A stretch of 64,000 bases of DNA from Bidens hawaiensis (Eukaryota > Streptophyta > Magnoliopsida > Asterales > Asteraceae). Positions 34,386 through 45,440 of this stretch are shown here, in pieces; the stretch's first letter is position 1, and the number at the start of each line of letters is the position of its first letter. The notes below the pieces were generated by a model. That model had not been told where the DNA came from. It did not search any database and saw only the letters and a program-made list of their open reading frames with translations. The stretch is from contig JAIQDT010000061.1 of assembly GCA_021521415.1 (NCBI GenBank), positions 868,001 through 932,000 of the forward strand. Direction: 5' to 3'. The position numbers and the translations under genes were made by a program.

Positions 34386-34748
34386 TTTGCTTTCTTTGGG
34401 CCATTCTATAATGATAAACAAATATAAGCCAATTAGTACTAATTCCAGTCTACGGCACTATGTAATAATAATCACAATAAATGTTGTACAGGTAAACCAA
34501 ATAACATACTGACATTTCACAAATTGTTCTGTACATTGATAATAAAAGGTACATATACTTAGCCTGATAAAGGCCAGTGCTTGTATGTATATATCAAAAT
34601 CTGTCACTAAGTAACTATTAGACTTAACCCTATAAGGGTCAGTGCTTGTAATAATGTACAAAGTTGTGCCCATATTAACATAAGAAATTACTATATACAT
34701 ACATGGGGTATCAAAAGATCATGTACACATAGTTGTAATATTCCGCAT
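34386..34748 (-). other. Spacer between the upstream ORF and gag in element A
   Basis: Noncoding. Two similar lines CCTGATAAAGGCCAGTGCTTGTA and CCTATAAGGGTCAGTGCTTGTA (34563 and 34630 regions) form a short direct repeat. There is no other feature. Confidence 0.5.
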
Positions 34749-35553
34749 CTATCCATACAGACGATAGGCTAGCCACAAACATAAAAATAACAGCACCGTA
34801 ATCACCCAGTAACAGTTCCACAGCCGAACTGTCACCCTATCCAAACACCAGTGGTGGTAGGCATCTGACTGCTGCAAGTTCAGTACCGTCTGCTGTAATG
34901 TCGATAGGCACTGAGTTACGTCCCTCCTCTCCCGGTTAATGTTAGCTATGGCTATCGAGTGGTCTATCACATGGTCAGTCAGGACAGCCATCCAAGAGTT
35001 GTTTCCTGCGTTTGGGAGGTCAGGACGAGGGGTAGGTATACTCAATGAACGAGAAGATGAAGTATCTACCCTAGGGCGTGAAGGTCCTCCCCGGTCATGG
35101 GTAGATCTGAATGGAATAGAGGTAGGGTCAACCGGGGTTACCCGAATACGAGCAGTCTGCCGGACTCGTGCAGTAGCTGAAGTCTCTCGACGACAGGTGT
35201 ATAGGTGGAGTGGGTAATCTGGCTACTCTAGCTGGTGAACGATACTGACTGTTAACTTCGCCTTGATCCCTACGTGGTGACCTGGGTGGATAACTATCGC
35301 ATCTGTAACCGGATAGATCAGGCACATTCCTGGGTAGTTCTCTACAGATAACTTCTTCTTCTACCTCTTCCTCCTCCTCCTCCGGTTCCTCTTCTGGGTC
35401 CTCCCCTCTTGGATCCTCCTCTTCTGGATCCTCCTCCTCTGGATCCTCCTCATCTGGATCCTCCTCTGATTCTTCTTCGGGATCCTCCTCTACAGATATC
35501 ACCGGTTCTTCTTCCGGTACGTAGTCGTTATTCCTTGACATGACTCTGCACAA
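34749..35553 (-). pseudogene. Extra ORF upstream of gag in element A, acidic with membrane-like end
   Basis: Two frames (35553-35128 and 35045-34749) join by one frameshift near 35190, giving about 265 codons. The ATG is at 35553 or, four codons on, MSRNNDYVPEEE. The head is a run of DPEEE/EEDP repeats (roughly residues 15-65). A Pro/Arg/Ser-rich middle follows, then GNNSWMAVLTDHVIDHS and a likely coiled coil (RRDVTQCLSTLQQTVLNLQQ). The end, WNCYWVITVLLFLCLWLAYRL, is a good single membrane segment. It sits between 5' LTR and gag, in the sense direction, in the place where some plant Gypsy elements carry an additional ORF of unknown role. I do not recognise the product. Decay is similar to gag's, so it was probably coding when the element inserted. 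Confidence 0.65.
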
Positions 35554-36087
35554 AGGTTAGTTATAAGGATAATATTTATTGCTATGAGTCTATGACTAAC
35601 TATTGTTGAGGAGATTAATTAATTAAACCAAATTTAATATTAATTATATTAGAATATAATATTAGCTTTATCAAGATTTTAATTATTATTATTATTTAAA
35701 TCAATATTGAATATAAATGAATATAATATTCATAGTAAAATGTACCGTCATCAACAGTATCGTACGTACACGTATTCATATACCTTGTTTCACATAAGCA
35801 CGTATGAGTGTTACATATATATATATATATACTTTCACATTACCTCTTATACACATATGTTGCCACTTTTACCTAACCACACGTTCCGCGACTTCTCCCC
35901 GAATTCCCTCGTACAAGCAAGTCTGTTATTATGTTCCGGACCACAATAACTCACTTGCCCTACAAGTTCATCCCGACATCCATCAGTATATAATATTAAT
36001 TTATTATTTAATTATTTCCCAGAGTTAATCGAGCCTACGGTTATATTTTAGGTACCCTAAGGGATAACGTAATCCTTTATAACCAAT
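35554..36087 (-). other. Leader of element A
   Basis: Noncoding AT-rich leader between the primer site and the extra ORF. It contains a short TA run (35815-35830). No feature is recognised. Confidence 0.6.
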
Positions 36088-36100
36088 GGCTCTGATACCA
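36088..36100 (-). promoter_or_regulatory. Primer binding site of element A
   Basis: TGGTATCAGAGCC on the minus strand, exact match to the complement of plant initiator tRNA-Met, 5 bases from the LTR end. Confidence 0.95.
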
Positions 36101-36105
36101 ACTTC

Positions 36106-39100
36106 TGTCACACCCCGACTAGCACAATGCGGAAGCGTAAAACGAGAACGTAACAGACACCTCTGATATCAATACATTGTTTATAAAGAAACATTACAAA
36201 CTTATTTACAATATATTACATTTCTTTGTTCTATCATTATTTAACAGTCTAAGCGATACAAACAAAACTAGTTCGTTTACTATACATTCTTACTAATAAC
36301 GCCCTTGCTTCTATTCACATAGAATCAACCACACACTTCAGGCAAGTAACAGATCACCCAATCATTCCGATTTAGGTACACCTGAAAAGCAGTTTAAAAC
36401 GAGTCAACTACTAGAGTTGGTGAGTTTCATGAGTTTCAAGAAAACAGTAATGAGTGTTCACAAGTCAACACTTGTAATTATGAAATAAGTATGTATGTAT
36501 GTATGTAAATGATGTATGTGACGTAATTATGCTAAGCTACAGTGAAGCCTGGACTGTTCGTGCTGCGTGCCTCCATTTCCCAAGCTCAATCAACCACTGT
36601 GGCTCCCCTTCCGCCCACAACATGCCCCGGTAGCTATGTCTAACACTACATAGCCTGTATGTTTAAATATGGTCATGTGCAAACGGCGCTATGTGACACG
36701 GCAACCAGGCCGATTCCGTTTGGGTTTGTCAAACCAATAGTACTATTCACAAGCCACCGGCTCGAAGTTAATCACTGTGATTGTGGGGACTTTCGTGTGT
36801 TAGCACTTAGATAATTCACATCATCACATGTTTCAAATAAGTATATAGATATAAGCAAACATGCTTTTCACCCCAAAAGTTCGTAAAACAGTTTAAAAGT
36901 GGGGTCATGAAACTCACGGTTTTGTAGATATTCCGTACTGTATCAACTCGTGGTTTGTTCAGTCCGCTATCAGTAGTTCCTATAATTAATATTATAATAA
37001 TATTAATATTTTAATATTATTATAATCTCAATACTAAACTGGGCTGTATAACTAATCTGGGTATAGCTGGAACGCCCAGAAAGTGGCAATAGGCTTAGGT
37101 TGTGATGTTGTTCAATGTCTAATACTTAAAACTGAACTTGGCTCAGATTCCCATTTTCCCAGCTGGACCAAGTTGTTCGTTTACGCGTTCAGAAAACAGT
37201 TATGGGAAAATAAGCTTGGGTAAATGTGTTGGTTAATAAAATGATTAAGTTATAAAGAAAGATCACATACTGGGGTCCCGGATTAGCCACGGGGCCCGTT
37301 TCCGCTTATTCAGTTTGATTTGAGAAGAAACGCGCACAATCCACCCGGATTGTCCAAGTTTCTCATAGAAAAGTTCATTTTCACTTAACTAGTCCAAAAA
37401 TATGATTTTTGATCACTCTTGGTGTTTTGATATTCCCGCAGATTCACTAGTCGCGAACTTGCCGTTTTTTATAAAAACTGAATTTGTTTAATATTCAAAT
37501 TAGCATAATTAATTAATCGTTAATCATTAAATTATGAAAATTTAATCACTTATCAATTAAAATATGTAGATTTTTATAAAAATATTTCTGGAATTTATTT
37601 ACTGATTTATTAATTTATAAAAATTCATTTTATCAGCTATATTTCGTCTGAAAATCGTCCGTTTACACCAAACAATTTCCAAAAATTCACCAAAAATTCT
37701 TGAATACTCAAATCATGTCCCAAAACAACCTGTATCAATTCCAGAATGTAAAAAGCTCGTGCGATATTCTTTTCGGTCCAAATTCGGCTGTAAAAATTCA
37801 CACGAACGCAAATAAACAAAACACCTTTAAACTTCTACAAATGATCCCAAAATTCATATGTGACCAAAATACATCAAATTTGAGTTCCCAGAAAAATTTC
37901 ATAATTTTTGAGGTATTTTAGCTATTTTTCCCAAATAAACGTCCCAATTCGGTAATAAATTCGCCAAATATTCTCGGATGGTCGAAAAATTACCAAATTT
38001 AAACAGGGACTCATTGACATGGTCCCTGATGTCCCTGAAAAATTTCTCCTAAAAATATGCACATCACAACCTTAACCTAAATAGCCCGTAAGCGAGTGTT
38101 TCGGCATTACCTCAGCGGGTTTGGCTCGTTTCCGACCTTTTAATCAAGTTTTCAGGTTCTTGTGCTTCTAAGAAAGCTAGTTACAAGTCCTATATCACAA
38201 ACCAAGAAATATTTCATCAAAATAACAGCCCTTAAGTTAGGGTTTCGGCTAGTGCACAAAAACGAACTTTTGAACCGTAAAAACGTCGTTTCAACCCTTT
38301 AATCCGTGTTTATGGCCAAAAAAATTATCAAAACAGGTTCCTTACCATGTGTATGATCAAAACATGTTTATGGACCATTTTTAGGATTTTTACACGGTTA
38401 GGAATGATTTTTAGTAACCAAGACATTTTTTATGGTATTAAACAAGTTCAAACAAGTAAAAAAGCTACTTATTTAAGCTCTTACCTTAGGGTTTTGGAAG
38501 TTTTCTGGCTGAAACAGAAGGGGTGTCCAGATGTTTCCAAGAAATTATGTTAAAATGGCTTGAACCTAGTTTAAATGTGAAAAAATAAACAAGGGGGGGG
38601 GGGGGGCTGCTGATTGCGATCGGACCATCATGGGCCCACCTTGGGCCCATTTTGGCCCAAGTTTCTGATTTCTCAAGCCCAAATACGAAAAGGCCGGTCC
38701 AAATTTAGTTCGGGTTCGGTTTTTGGCGCGAAAAACTTATCGGGTGCGTTAAACAACGCGAAAACGAGTGTTTTTCGGCTAGTTTTGTGTAAAATTATAA
38801 AAACATACTATATGTTTGTAAAAATCAAAAATATTTTCGCCGATCGCTTAAAACATTTCAAATAAGTGTTTGGTAAGTCTTTTTCGGCTTAACGGATGAT
38901 ACAATGCTTGGTTTGTAACTATCTTTCGCGTTTAATTCTATGGCGGGTGGTTAAATGAACATGTTTTCGTTTAACTTGTTTGCTATCAAACTAAGACCAT
39001 ATTTCTAATATTTTAGCTTGTATAGATCGTATATCACTTATAAATGGCCCCCCGAGATATCTGGGTCATAACCCGACCCGTTCGGTTAATCGTTCGCTTG

Positions 39101-39175
39101 TTACGCAAAAGGCGTTTATTTGCTTAATCAGTAAATACGTACTGAGGTGTACCTTGTTTTGGCTCAAATGTCACG
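36106..39175 (-). repeat. 5' LTR of element A
   Basis: From TGTCACACCCCGACTAGC to GCTCAAATGTCACG (the final base is changed from A). It matches the 3' LTR throughout, apart from the 366 bp insert there and small indels. It contains the AT palindrome (36988-37023) and a 14-G run (38593-38606), where the other copies have shorter G-rich runs. ORFs at 37637-38865 are shared repeat frames. Confidence 0.9.
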
Positions 39176-39610
39176 TTTCATGCCCTTTCCGAACTCTCCA
39201 TGTAAGCAACCGGGTCCGCGTCTGATTGAATTTATACGCATTGCTTATCCTTAGGTTTCAATAACCTTGGTATCAAGAGTTCGGAAAACAATCACGTCCC
39301 CCCTAAAGTTACTACATACCCACCATGTTTGTCTTTATGAATGAGAAATATCAGGAAATTGAAATAAAATCAATTTGAAAGTTTTGTGTTTGTTTTGTTT
39401 TGAAAATCTTTGTTCAGGCCTAAGCCTTGGAGTTTATGTGTGGACATTTGTGCAGGCGACATTTATGAAATATTATAAATATAAATAAAAGCAAATGAAT
39501 GAAGTTGTAAGTACGGGCACATAGCACATAGAGCATACATGAAGTTTGGGCCCTAAAATAAGCTATAACTATAATAGGCCGATACGTTTAACTACCTATC
39601 TTATTGTTAC
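39176..39610 (-). other. Leader of element B, distal part
   Basis: Continuation of the B leader after element A, beginning with the second TTTCA. It matches 7440-7690 of G near GGCCTAAG and in the last 30 bases before the primer site. There is no ORF. Confidence 0.65.
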
Positions 39611-39623
39611 GGCTCTGATACCA
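39611..39623 (-). promoter_or_regulatory. Primer binding site of element B
   Basis: TGGTATCAGAGCC on the minus strand, 3 bases from the LTR start at 39627. Confidence 0.95.
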
Positions 39624-39626
39624 ATT

Positions 39627-40424
39627 TGTAACACCTCGGCTTTAAGCAGAATTTGTCCGGGTGTAACGTACAGATCACTCATAAGCTCGTAATGCTATTA
39701 AAGCGACAATAATTATATTTATTTCATTTCAATATATCACAAATACACAATCAAATAACAACACAATAAACTCTGAATTTCATTATGATGTGTTTCTAAT
39801 ACCCTAATGGTCCAACTAATCTAGTCTTTAATCCTTAAACTTCAACCTGCAACACGTTTAAAATAATATATTTTGTCAACAATAATGTTGGTGAGAATTC
39901 ATAAAGTTTTGCATATATATATATACGGAAAGTGTAAAATTCACAAGTCAAGATGTATCGTCTCAATCAGAAAGTAAAGAAAAGTTAATACATGATATTC
40001 CAGTTCGCTTGACATATGTCAAATCTACTAAGGAACCCCCGTTCGCCAAGCTACTGGAAGTATAGAATATAATAATGATACCGCCATTTATTAACAATGG
40101 ACGGCGCAGGTACGTCCCATCCGACACTCCCACTTTGTGTATATGTATGAGTCTCCACCAACAAAGTGATAAACAACTAGAGTTGAGGGGCCATTATGAA
40201 ATTATGATTCAAAATAATAATAAAATAATAAAAACCCCCTTCCCCGATTACATGGCCACCTCTCCGACCGGCGAGCCGAGGAGCTCCGGCGACCTTTAAA
40301 CCCAACAAAACGTCATTTTTAACTCAATTAAACGATGGTAAAATCATTCTCCTCTGACGGCTAACTATGAACGTTCTTAACATCCTATAATAACACCTCG
40401 TAATGACGGAATTAAAGTAATAAT
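39627..40424 (-). repeat. 5' LTR of element B, deleted and partly inverted
   Basis: 39627-40170 matches 20423-20930 of the 3' LTR in the same direction. From 40171 (GTTGAGGGGCCATTATG) to about 40405 the sequence is instead the reverse complement of 22400-22130 of the 3' LTR. The 1.2 kb between those points is missing. So this LTR suffered a deletion with inversion, or recombined with another inverted copy. Copia C abuts at 40425. Confidence 0.7.
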
Positions 40425-41432
40425 TGTTGGGTTTTAATAAGATTATCAAAGTCATAAAATCCCAATTTTATAAAAAACGCAGCGGATATATGTTTTAAAT
40501 CTTGTTAATTTGATATGTATAAAACCGATTTTACACATGCAAAACCCAATCCCGGATCCAAATACGAAATACATACTATCAAACACAAGCATGACACTAA
40601 AAATTCATGCATGTAAGACTACCTGTCCAGTAGCAAAACCGGATGAAGGAGATGAAGATTGAAAGGCGAGAACTTGAATATGGAAGCTCCTCAAGCTAGC
40701 ATACACCAAGCCTCCGACAATACACCTCTTAGCTAGGATTTTTACACTTGAAATCTTCCTCCTTGTGGTTCCTTTCCTTGGCCGAAAAATCTCCAAGAGA
40801 GAAAAGAGAGGAAGAGTTTTATGTATTGTGTAATTCTCCCAAGAGAGAAAGAGAGAGTTGGGAGGTCATAAAAGGCACCACCCAAGATTCCCAATAGAGT
40901 CCCTTGCATATGTACCCACTAATATTTTAAATAATAATATAATATATTGTGTTATATAACTTACATTGTGTTATACACATATATTGTGTCATACACACTT
41001 GCATTGTGTTATACACATATATTGTGTCATACACACTTATATTGTGTTATACACTTATATTATGTCATACACACTTGCATCGTGTTATACACATATACTG
41101 TGTCATACACAGTTATATTGTGTCATACACAATAACACATTATAGGTAACATGCTTAACATATTGTTACTTAACCATCTTAAGTAACACTATGGAATGCT
41201 TTCTCTCAAAGTTTAAATCATCCATATGATTTATTCTTTTCACAAGTACATTGTATTTAGAAACCCTTTCCAAATAACATAAGTGTCAATATTTATTTAC
41301 TTATGATCATATCGTATATAAACAAATATAATTGGTGTTTGTCTAGCTTGTTATTTGGTATGACCCAACTTGGATCATGACATACTAGCCACATCAATTA
41401 TAATATGTGTCTTGGACATACTGAGTCCAACA
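40425..41432 (-). repeat. 3' LTR of Copia C
   Basis: On the plus strand from TGTTGGGTTTTAATAAG to ACTGAGTCCAACA (1,008 bp). The minus-strand purine tract TGCAAGTGGGAGAT lies directly to the right (41433-41446). It contains the palindromic minisatellite 40945-41135. The ORFs at 40605-41149 are by-products. Confidence 0.85.
40945..41135. repeat. Minisatellite of palindromic units in the LTR of Copia C
   Basis: About ten units of 18-20 bp alternating TTGTGTTATACACATATA and TTGTGTCATACACACTTG. Each unit contains TGTGTNATACACA, itself an inverted repeat. The other LTR carries a shorter version (47888-48030). Confidence 0.9.
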
Positions 41433-42144
41433 ATCTCCCACTTGCACAAGATACATAGAAGATTGATGCAAGTAGCAAATACCGCCTAACTACGGTTTAC
41501 TACCCCTAATACGCATGACGAAGTGCCATTCAATAACATCATCCCCTTCAAGTCCCTTACTTGAAATGATTTAGGTGAATCTATCATTTATCCTTTTGTC
41601 ACAGATGTCATGTCAAATCCAGAGACACAGGGTGATCATTCTCTGTTGATTTAACTTAGCAGGCCTTAGACATCTTACTCTCAACGAATAAGAGGGATAA
41701 ATCCCCTCTTGATTACATACATCTCTCACAATCATCTTGTACTGTACCTGATCTTAGACTTATGTACAGTCATGTTTCAGAGCAGCGAAGAACTAAGTCA
41801 AAGTACAATATTCGGTGAATATCAAGACCGAATATGTATCTCAGGTCGGAGGATACTATGATATTCGCCTTTACTCAAATTTACTTATGATCAATCACAA
41901 AGATTCCATCTAGTAACATTTGAGAGCGGGTCAGTCCAATATTTATATCCTATAAATATCTATGAACCTTGGCAGCAACCCTTGCTCTATATTCATACCT
42001 TATGAATATCCACCAATCCAAGTTCATAATAGTCTTACCTTCATATTTGTTTCCATAAATATGAGCGACTACGGACATTTAAAATAAGAAACGTATTCAT
42101 GGATTTAAACATGCTAAAATGGAACATAACTTAAAATGTCATAA

Positions 42145-43318
42145 TCATAAACCAAAATCATATGAATGAGTCAAAATAACAATTGTTCCGATATCCAAAT
42201 ACAAAATTCGATATATCAAATCACTAGAATATCGAAGTCCTAAGGCACAAGTGTGACCTTCATGCTTTGGCCTTTGAAGGAGCTTCGTGAGTGGATCCAC
42301 AATGTTTTGATCGGTGCGAACTTTGCGAATACATATCTTTCCCTTTTCAACTTCATCCCTTATGTAGTTGAACCTTCGCTCAATGTGCCTCGTCTTTTGA
42401 TGTGCACGAGGTTCCTTGATTTGAGCAATCGCACCCTCGTTGTCACAAAAGATCTCTAGAGGGTCCTGAATGGTACGGACCACCCCTAGGTCGGCAATGA
42501 ATTTTCTAATCCACGCAGCTTCTTGAGCTGCTAATGAGGCGGCGATGTATTCCGATTCCGTGGTGGACAATGCTACCACTTCTTGTTTTGAGCTCTTCCA
42601 AGAGACTACACGACCATTCATAATGAAAACATATCCCGATTGTGATCGAGAATCATCTCGATCGGTTTGGAAACTCGCATCTGTGTAACCCTTTACAATG
42701 AGTTCCTCATCACCCGAACCGTATATTAGAAACATGTCCCTAGTCCTTCTAAGGTATTTAAATATACTCTTAACCGCCATCCAATGGCTACTTCCCGGAT
42801 TATGTTGGAATCTACTTGTCATGCTTAAAGCGCATGACACATCCGGTCTAGTGCATACCATTGCATACATGATGGATCCAATAGCCGATTCGTATGGGAT
42901 TCCATTCATTTTCTCTTGCTCATCCTTTGAGCTTGGACATTGAGATGCACTCAATATTGTTCCTCTTTGAATAGGTACCAAACTTCTCTTAGAGTTCTCC
43001 ATCTTGAACCTCTTCAAAATTTTGTCAATGTATGCACTTTGGTTTAAACCTATCAACCGCCTTGATCTATCCCAAAATATACGCGGTTTCACCAAGATCT
43101 TTGATGGAAAAACAACTTCCAAGCCATGTTTTTACACCTTCCATGGTTGGAATGTCATTTCCAAATAGTAGTTTGTCATCAACATACAATACTAAGAAAG
43201 TGATGATGCTCCCACTAGCTTTCTTATACACACAAGCTTCATCACCATTTTTGATGAATCCAAATTTCTTAACTTCTTCATCAAAGCGGTGATTCCAACT
43301 TCTAGATGCTTATTTCAA
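42145..43318 (-). pseudogene. RT end and RNase H of Copia C
   Basis: 43318-43123 in a shifted frame holds the RT catalytic box, FLVLYVDDKLLFGND, and WLGSCFSIKDLGE. 43122-42145 (325 codons) continues with LNQSAYIDKILKRFKMENSK, TRPDVSCALSMTSRFQ and the RNase H: GYTDASFQTDRDDSRSQSGY, LSTTESEYIAA (catalytic E), IFCDNEGAIAQIKEP (D), then the end HIERRFNYIRDEVE. The YVDD box and the RNase H acidic residues are present. Frameshifts near 43122 and 43320 interrupt it. A 0.7 kb noncoding tail (41447-42144) lies before the 3' LTR. Confidence 0.9.
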
Positions 43319-43319
43319 T

Positions 43320-43801
43320 CTAGATTGGTTTTTTTAACTTGCATACTTTGTTAGGATGTTGTGGATCGACAAAACTTTCGAGTTGAACCATATAGACATC
43401 TTCCTCAAGATGCCCATTTAGAAAGGCGGTTTTGACATACATTTGCCATATCTGATAGACATAATGTGCGGCTATGACAAACAATATCCTAATAGACTTT
43501 AGCATTGCTACGGGAGAAAAAGTTTCATCATAGTCAACCCCTTGTGAGTGAAACCTTTTGCTACATGTCTTGCTTTATAAGTATCCAAGTTTCCATGCAT
43601 ATCGGTTTTCTTCTTGAAAACCCATTCACTTCCAACCGGTTTGGAATTAAGAGGTTGTTCAACCAATTCGAATACTTGATTGTCATGCATGGATTGCATC
43701 TCTTTGTTCATGGCTTCAAGCCATTTTTCACAATCGGGTTGTGACATTGCATCACGGTATGTGATGGGTTCATCCGAATCTACCACATAGCATCCATCCA
43801 T
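43320..43801 (-). pseudogene. RT N-terminal part of Copia C
   Basis: Two frames. 43801-43508: YRDAMSQPDCEKWLEAMNKE, then NSKPVGSEWVFKKKTDMHGN and YKARHVAKGFTHK, the standard start of Copia RT. 43505-43320: VKTAFLNGHLEEDVYMVQ, where the catalytic D (usually in D-V-K-T-A-F-L-N-G) lies just before the kept part, and then FVDPQHPNKVCKL. The segment between them with the Q-x-x-G-x-D-Y motif is deleted or scrambled. Confidence 0.85.
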
Positions 43802-44850
43802 GAAAATCCATATCTTTCGGGTGGATGACTAATTCTACCAGACTTGCGAATGTTTTGTGTGTCTTGATCAACCATTTGATCATTTTCAACAACCTCTTGT
43901 TGATTGCTAGTATTAATCAAACGTGTATCGACTTGTGGTTCTTGATCCTCATCGAGTTCCACCGTTCTACTAGTACCTTCCATAAGGAACTTAGTTTCCA
44001 TGAACTCGGCATTTCGAGCAATGAACATCTTTTGCTCGGTTGGGTTGTAGAAATAATATCCCATGGAGTCCTTGGGATATCCTACAAAGATACACTTAGT
44101 GGATCAACTTTCAAGTTTGTTTTGGGTGTTGTTCTTGACATAAGCCTCACAACCCCATACCTTTAAATATGATAATGATGGAGCCCTTCCATTCCATATT
44201 TCAAAAGGTGTTTTGTCCACTTTCTTGGTTGGGGCCATATTTAGAATACGGGCCGCGGAGAGCAAAGCGAAACCCCAAAATGATAGAGGCAATATGCTTC
44301 TAGCCATCATAGATCGAACCATATCCAATAGAGTTTGATTCCTCCTTTCAGACACATCATTGTGTTGTGGTGTTCCGGGTGGAGTAAGTTGTGAGATGAT
44401 CCCACAACTCCTAAGATCTTCTTGGAAAGCATCACTTAGGTATTCACCTCCTCTATCCGAACGAAGTACTTTGATGGTTTTATCGAGTTGATTTTGTACT
44501 TCATTTTGGAAGACTTTGAACATTTCAAAGGCTTCATCTTTGTGTCTTAACAAATACATATACCCATAACGACTATAATCGTCGATAAAGGTAATGAAGT
44601 ATCTTTCACCATTCCTTGTCATTGCCTTAAAGGGACCACATACATCCGAATGTATGATACCCAATACGTCTTTTGCCCCTTCATTTGTTCCACTAAAGGG
44701 GTCCTCGGTCATCTTTCCAAGTAAACAAGACTCACACTTATCAAATGAATCATCTTCACTTGATTCCAAAAGACCATTCTTTTGAAGTGTATGTATGCGA
44801 TCTTTGTTTATATGACCAAGGCGACAATGCCAAAGATAAGTCTTACTCAA
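43802..44850 (-). pseudogene. Integrase of Copia C
   Basis: 44850-44104 and 44064-43802 share a frame and are parted by a TGA (44104-44106) at an expected Arg codon. Gag-pre-integrase zinc part: WHCRLGHINKDRI with KCESCLLGK (H-H-C-C). Core: D in HSDVCGPF, D in VLRSDRGGEYLS, E in VSERRNQTLLDMV, so the D-D-E triad is present. Then FWGFALLSAARILN and the GKK-side end YLKVWGCEAYV. The second part (GYYFYNPTEQKMFIARNAEF) is the integrase-RT linker, with an acidic spacer. It would insert cDNA into host DNA. The frame joins the protease through a shift near 44860. Confidence 0.9.
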
Positions 44851-45410
44851 ATCATTTTGAGTTTCTTGGTGCTTGATTGGTACAACATGTTATCAAACGA
44901 TGTGTTATCATGAACTAATTCATAAATGCCATTAGACGGCATTGCTTTAAAATAAAATACATCATTCATGAAAACACAAATACCATTGTCCACAAATATT
45001 AAATCAAAACCACATTGTCTTAATATATAATCGGAGATAATGCTCCTAGTCAAACTAGGAGCATACAAAATGTCTTTCAAAATAACTTCCAAACCATTTA
45101 GAAGCTTCAATGTGTAGTCTCCTCGGGCTTCGACAACAACCTTTGCTCCGTTTCCCATGAAGAGACTTATATCTCCTTTCTTAAATCCTTCATTTCCTTT
45201 GAACCCCTGCAATAAATTGCAAATATGAGTTCCACATCTGGTATACAATACCCATGTGTTAGTGGAAATAATATTAAGATCAACATGAATCATGAAAGTT
45301 GTACCCAAGGTTTTCCTCGCATCCCTCTTAGCTTTTAACTCTTTGAGACGGGTTGGAAAATTCCTCATCCAATGCCTAATCTCCCCACATCCAAAGCGTG
45401 GATCCTCCAA
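44847..45410 (-). pseudogene. Zinc knuckle remnant and protease of Copia C, active site lost
   Basis: At the start, FGCGEIRHWMRNFP is what remains of the knuckle: one Cys and the His stand, the first and last Cys are replaced. The protease follows with WVLYTRCGTHICN. The family pattern is W-x-L-D-T/S-G-x-x-x-H, so the catalytic Asp is Tyr and the Gly is Arg; it cannot be active. The rest, ISLFMGNGAKVVVEARG and DILYAPSLTRSIIS, is well kept. The frame ends at 44847 and the integrase continues in another. Confidence 0.85.
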
Positions 45411-45440
45411 GCTAACCTTTAGCTTCTTTGGTTTGGGTGG

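Larger units (their letters stand above)
26286..39175 (-). mobile_element. Element A: Gypsy retrotransposon, Tekay-type chromovirus
   Basis: A 12.9 kb element with both LTRs, tRNA primer site, polypurine tract and a full gag-protease-RT-RNase H-integrase order on the minus strand, plus an extra ORF upstream of gag. TTTCA stands on each side (26281-26285, 39176-39180), a 5 bp target duplication; the outermost base of the right LTR is G where the left LTR has A. Integrase-last order, a chromodomain-like tail and 3.07 kb LTRs suit the Tekay (Del) lineage. The LTRs differ at 4 of the first 105 or so positions. Frames are broken at several places, so the copy is dead but fairly young. Confidence 0.9.
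20423..40424 (-). mobile_element. Element B: gag-only Gypsy element, host of element A
   Basis: Read on the minus strand: 5' LTR (about 40410-39627, damaged), primer site (39623-39611), leader (39610-39176, interrupted by the 12.9 kb element A, continuing 26285-25816), gag (about 25815-24541), 1.3 kb of noncoding DNA (24540-23193), then 3' LTR (23192-20423). Removing A leaves about 7 kb. No protease, RT, RNase H or integrase motif is seen between gag and the 3' LTR, so B looks like a non-autonomous gag-only element. The matching layout of element G supports this as a family trait. The right end is rearranged and cut by Copia C. Confidence 0.65.

Noticed and set aside
34749..35045. Retroviral-type envelope protein
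   Set aside because: One hydrophobic C-terminal segment only, no signal peptide or cleavage site, and the position is before gag rather than after pol. Described as an extra ORF of unknown role.
40947..41149. Repeat protein with CYTHIL/VIHTCI units
   Set aside because: By-product of the palindromic minisatellite in the Copia C LTR; similar frames arise in more than one reading.
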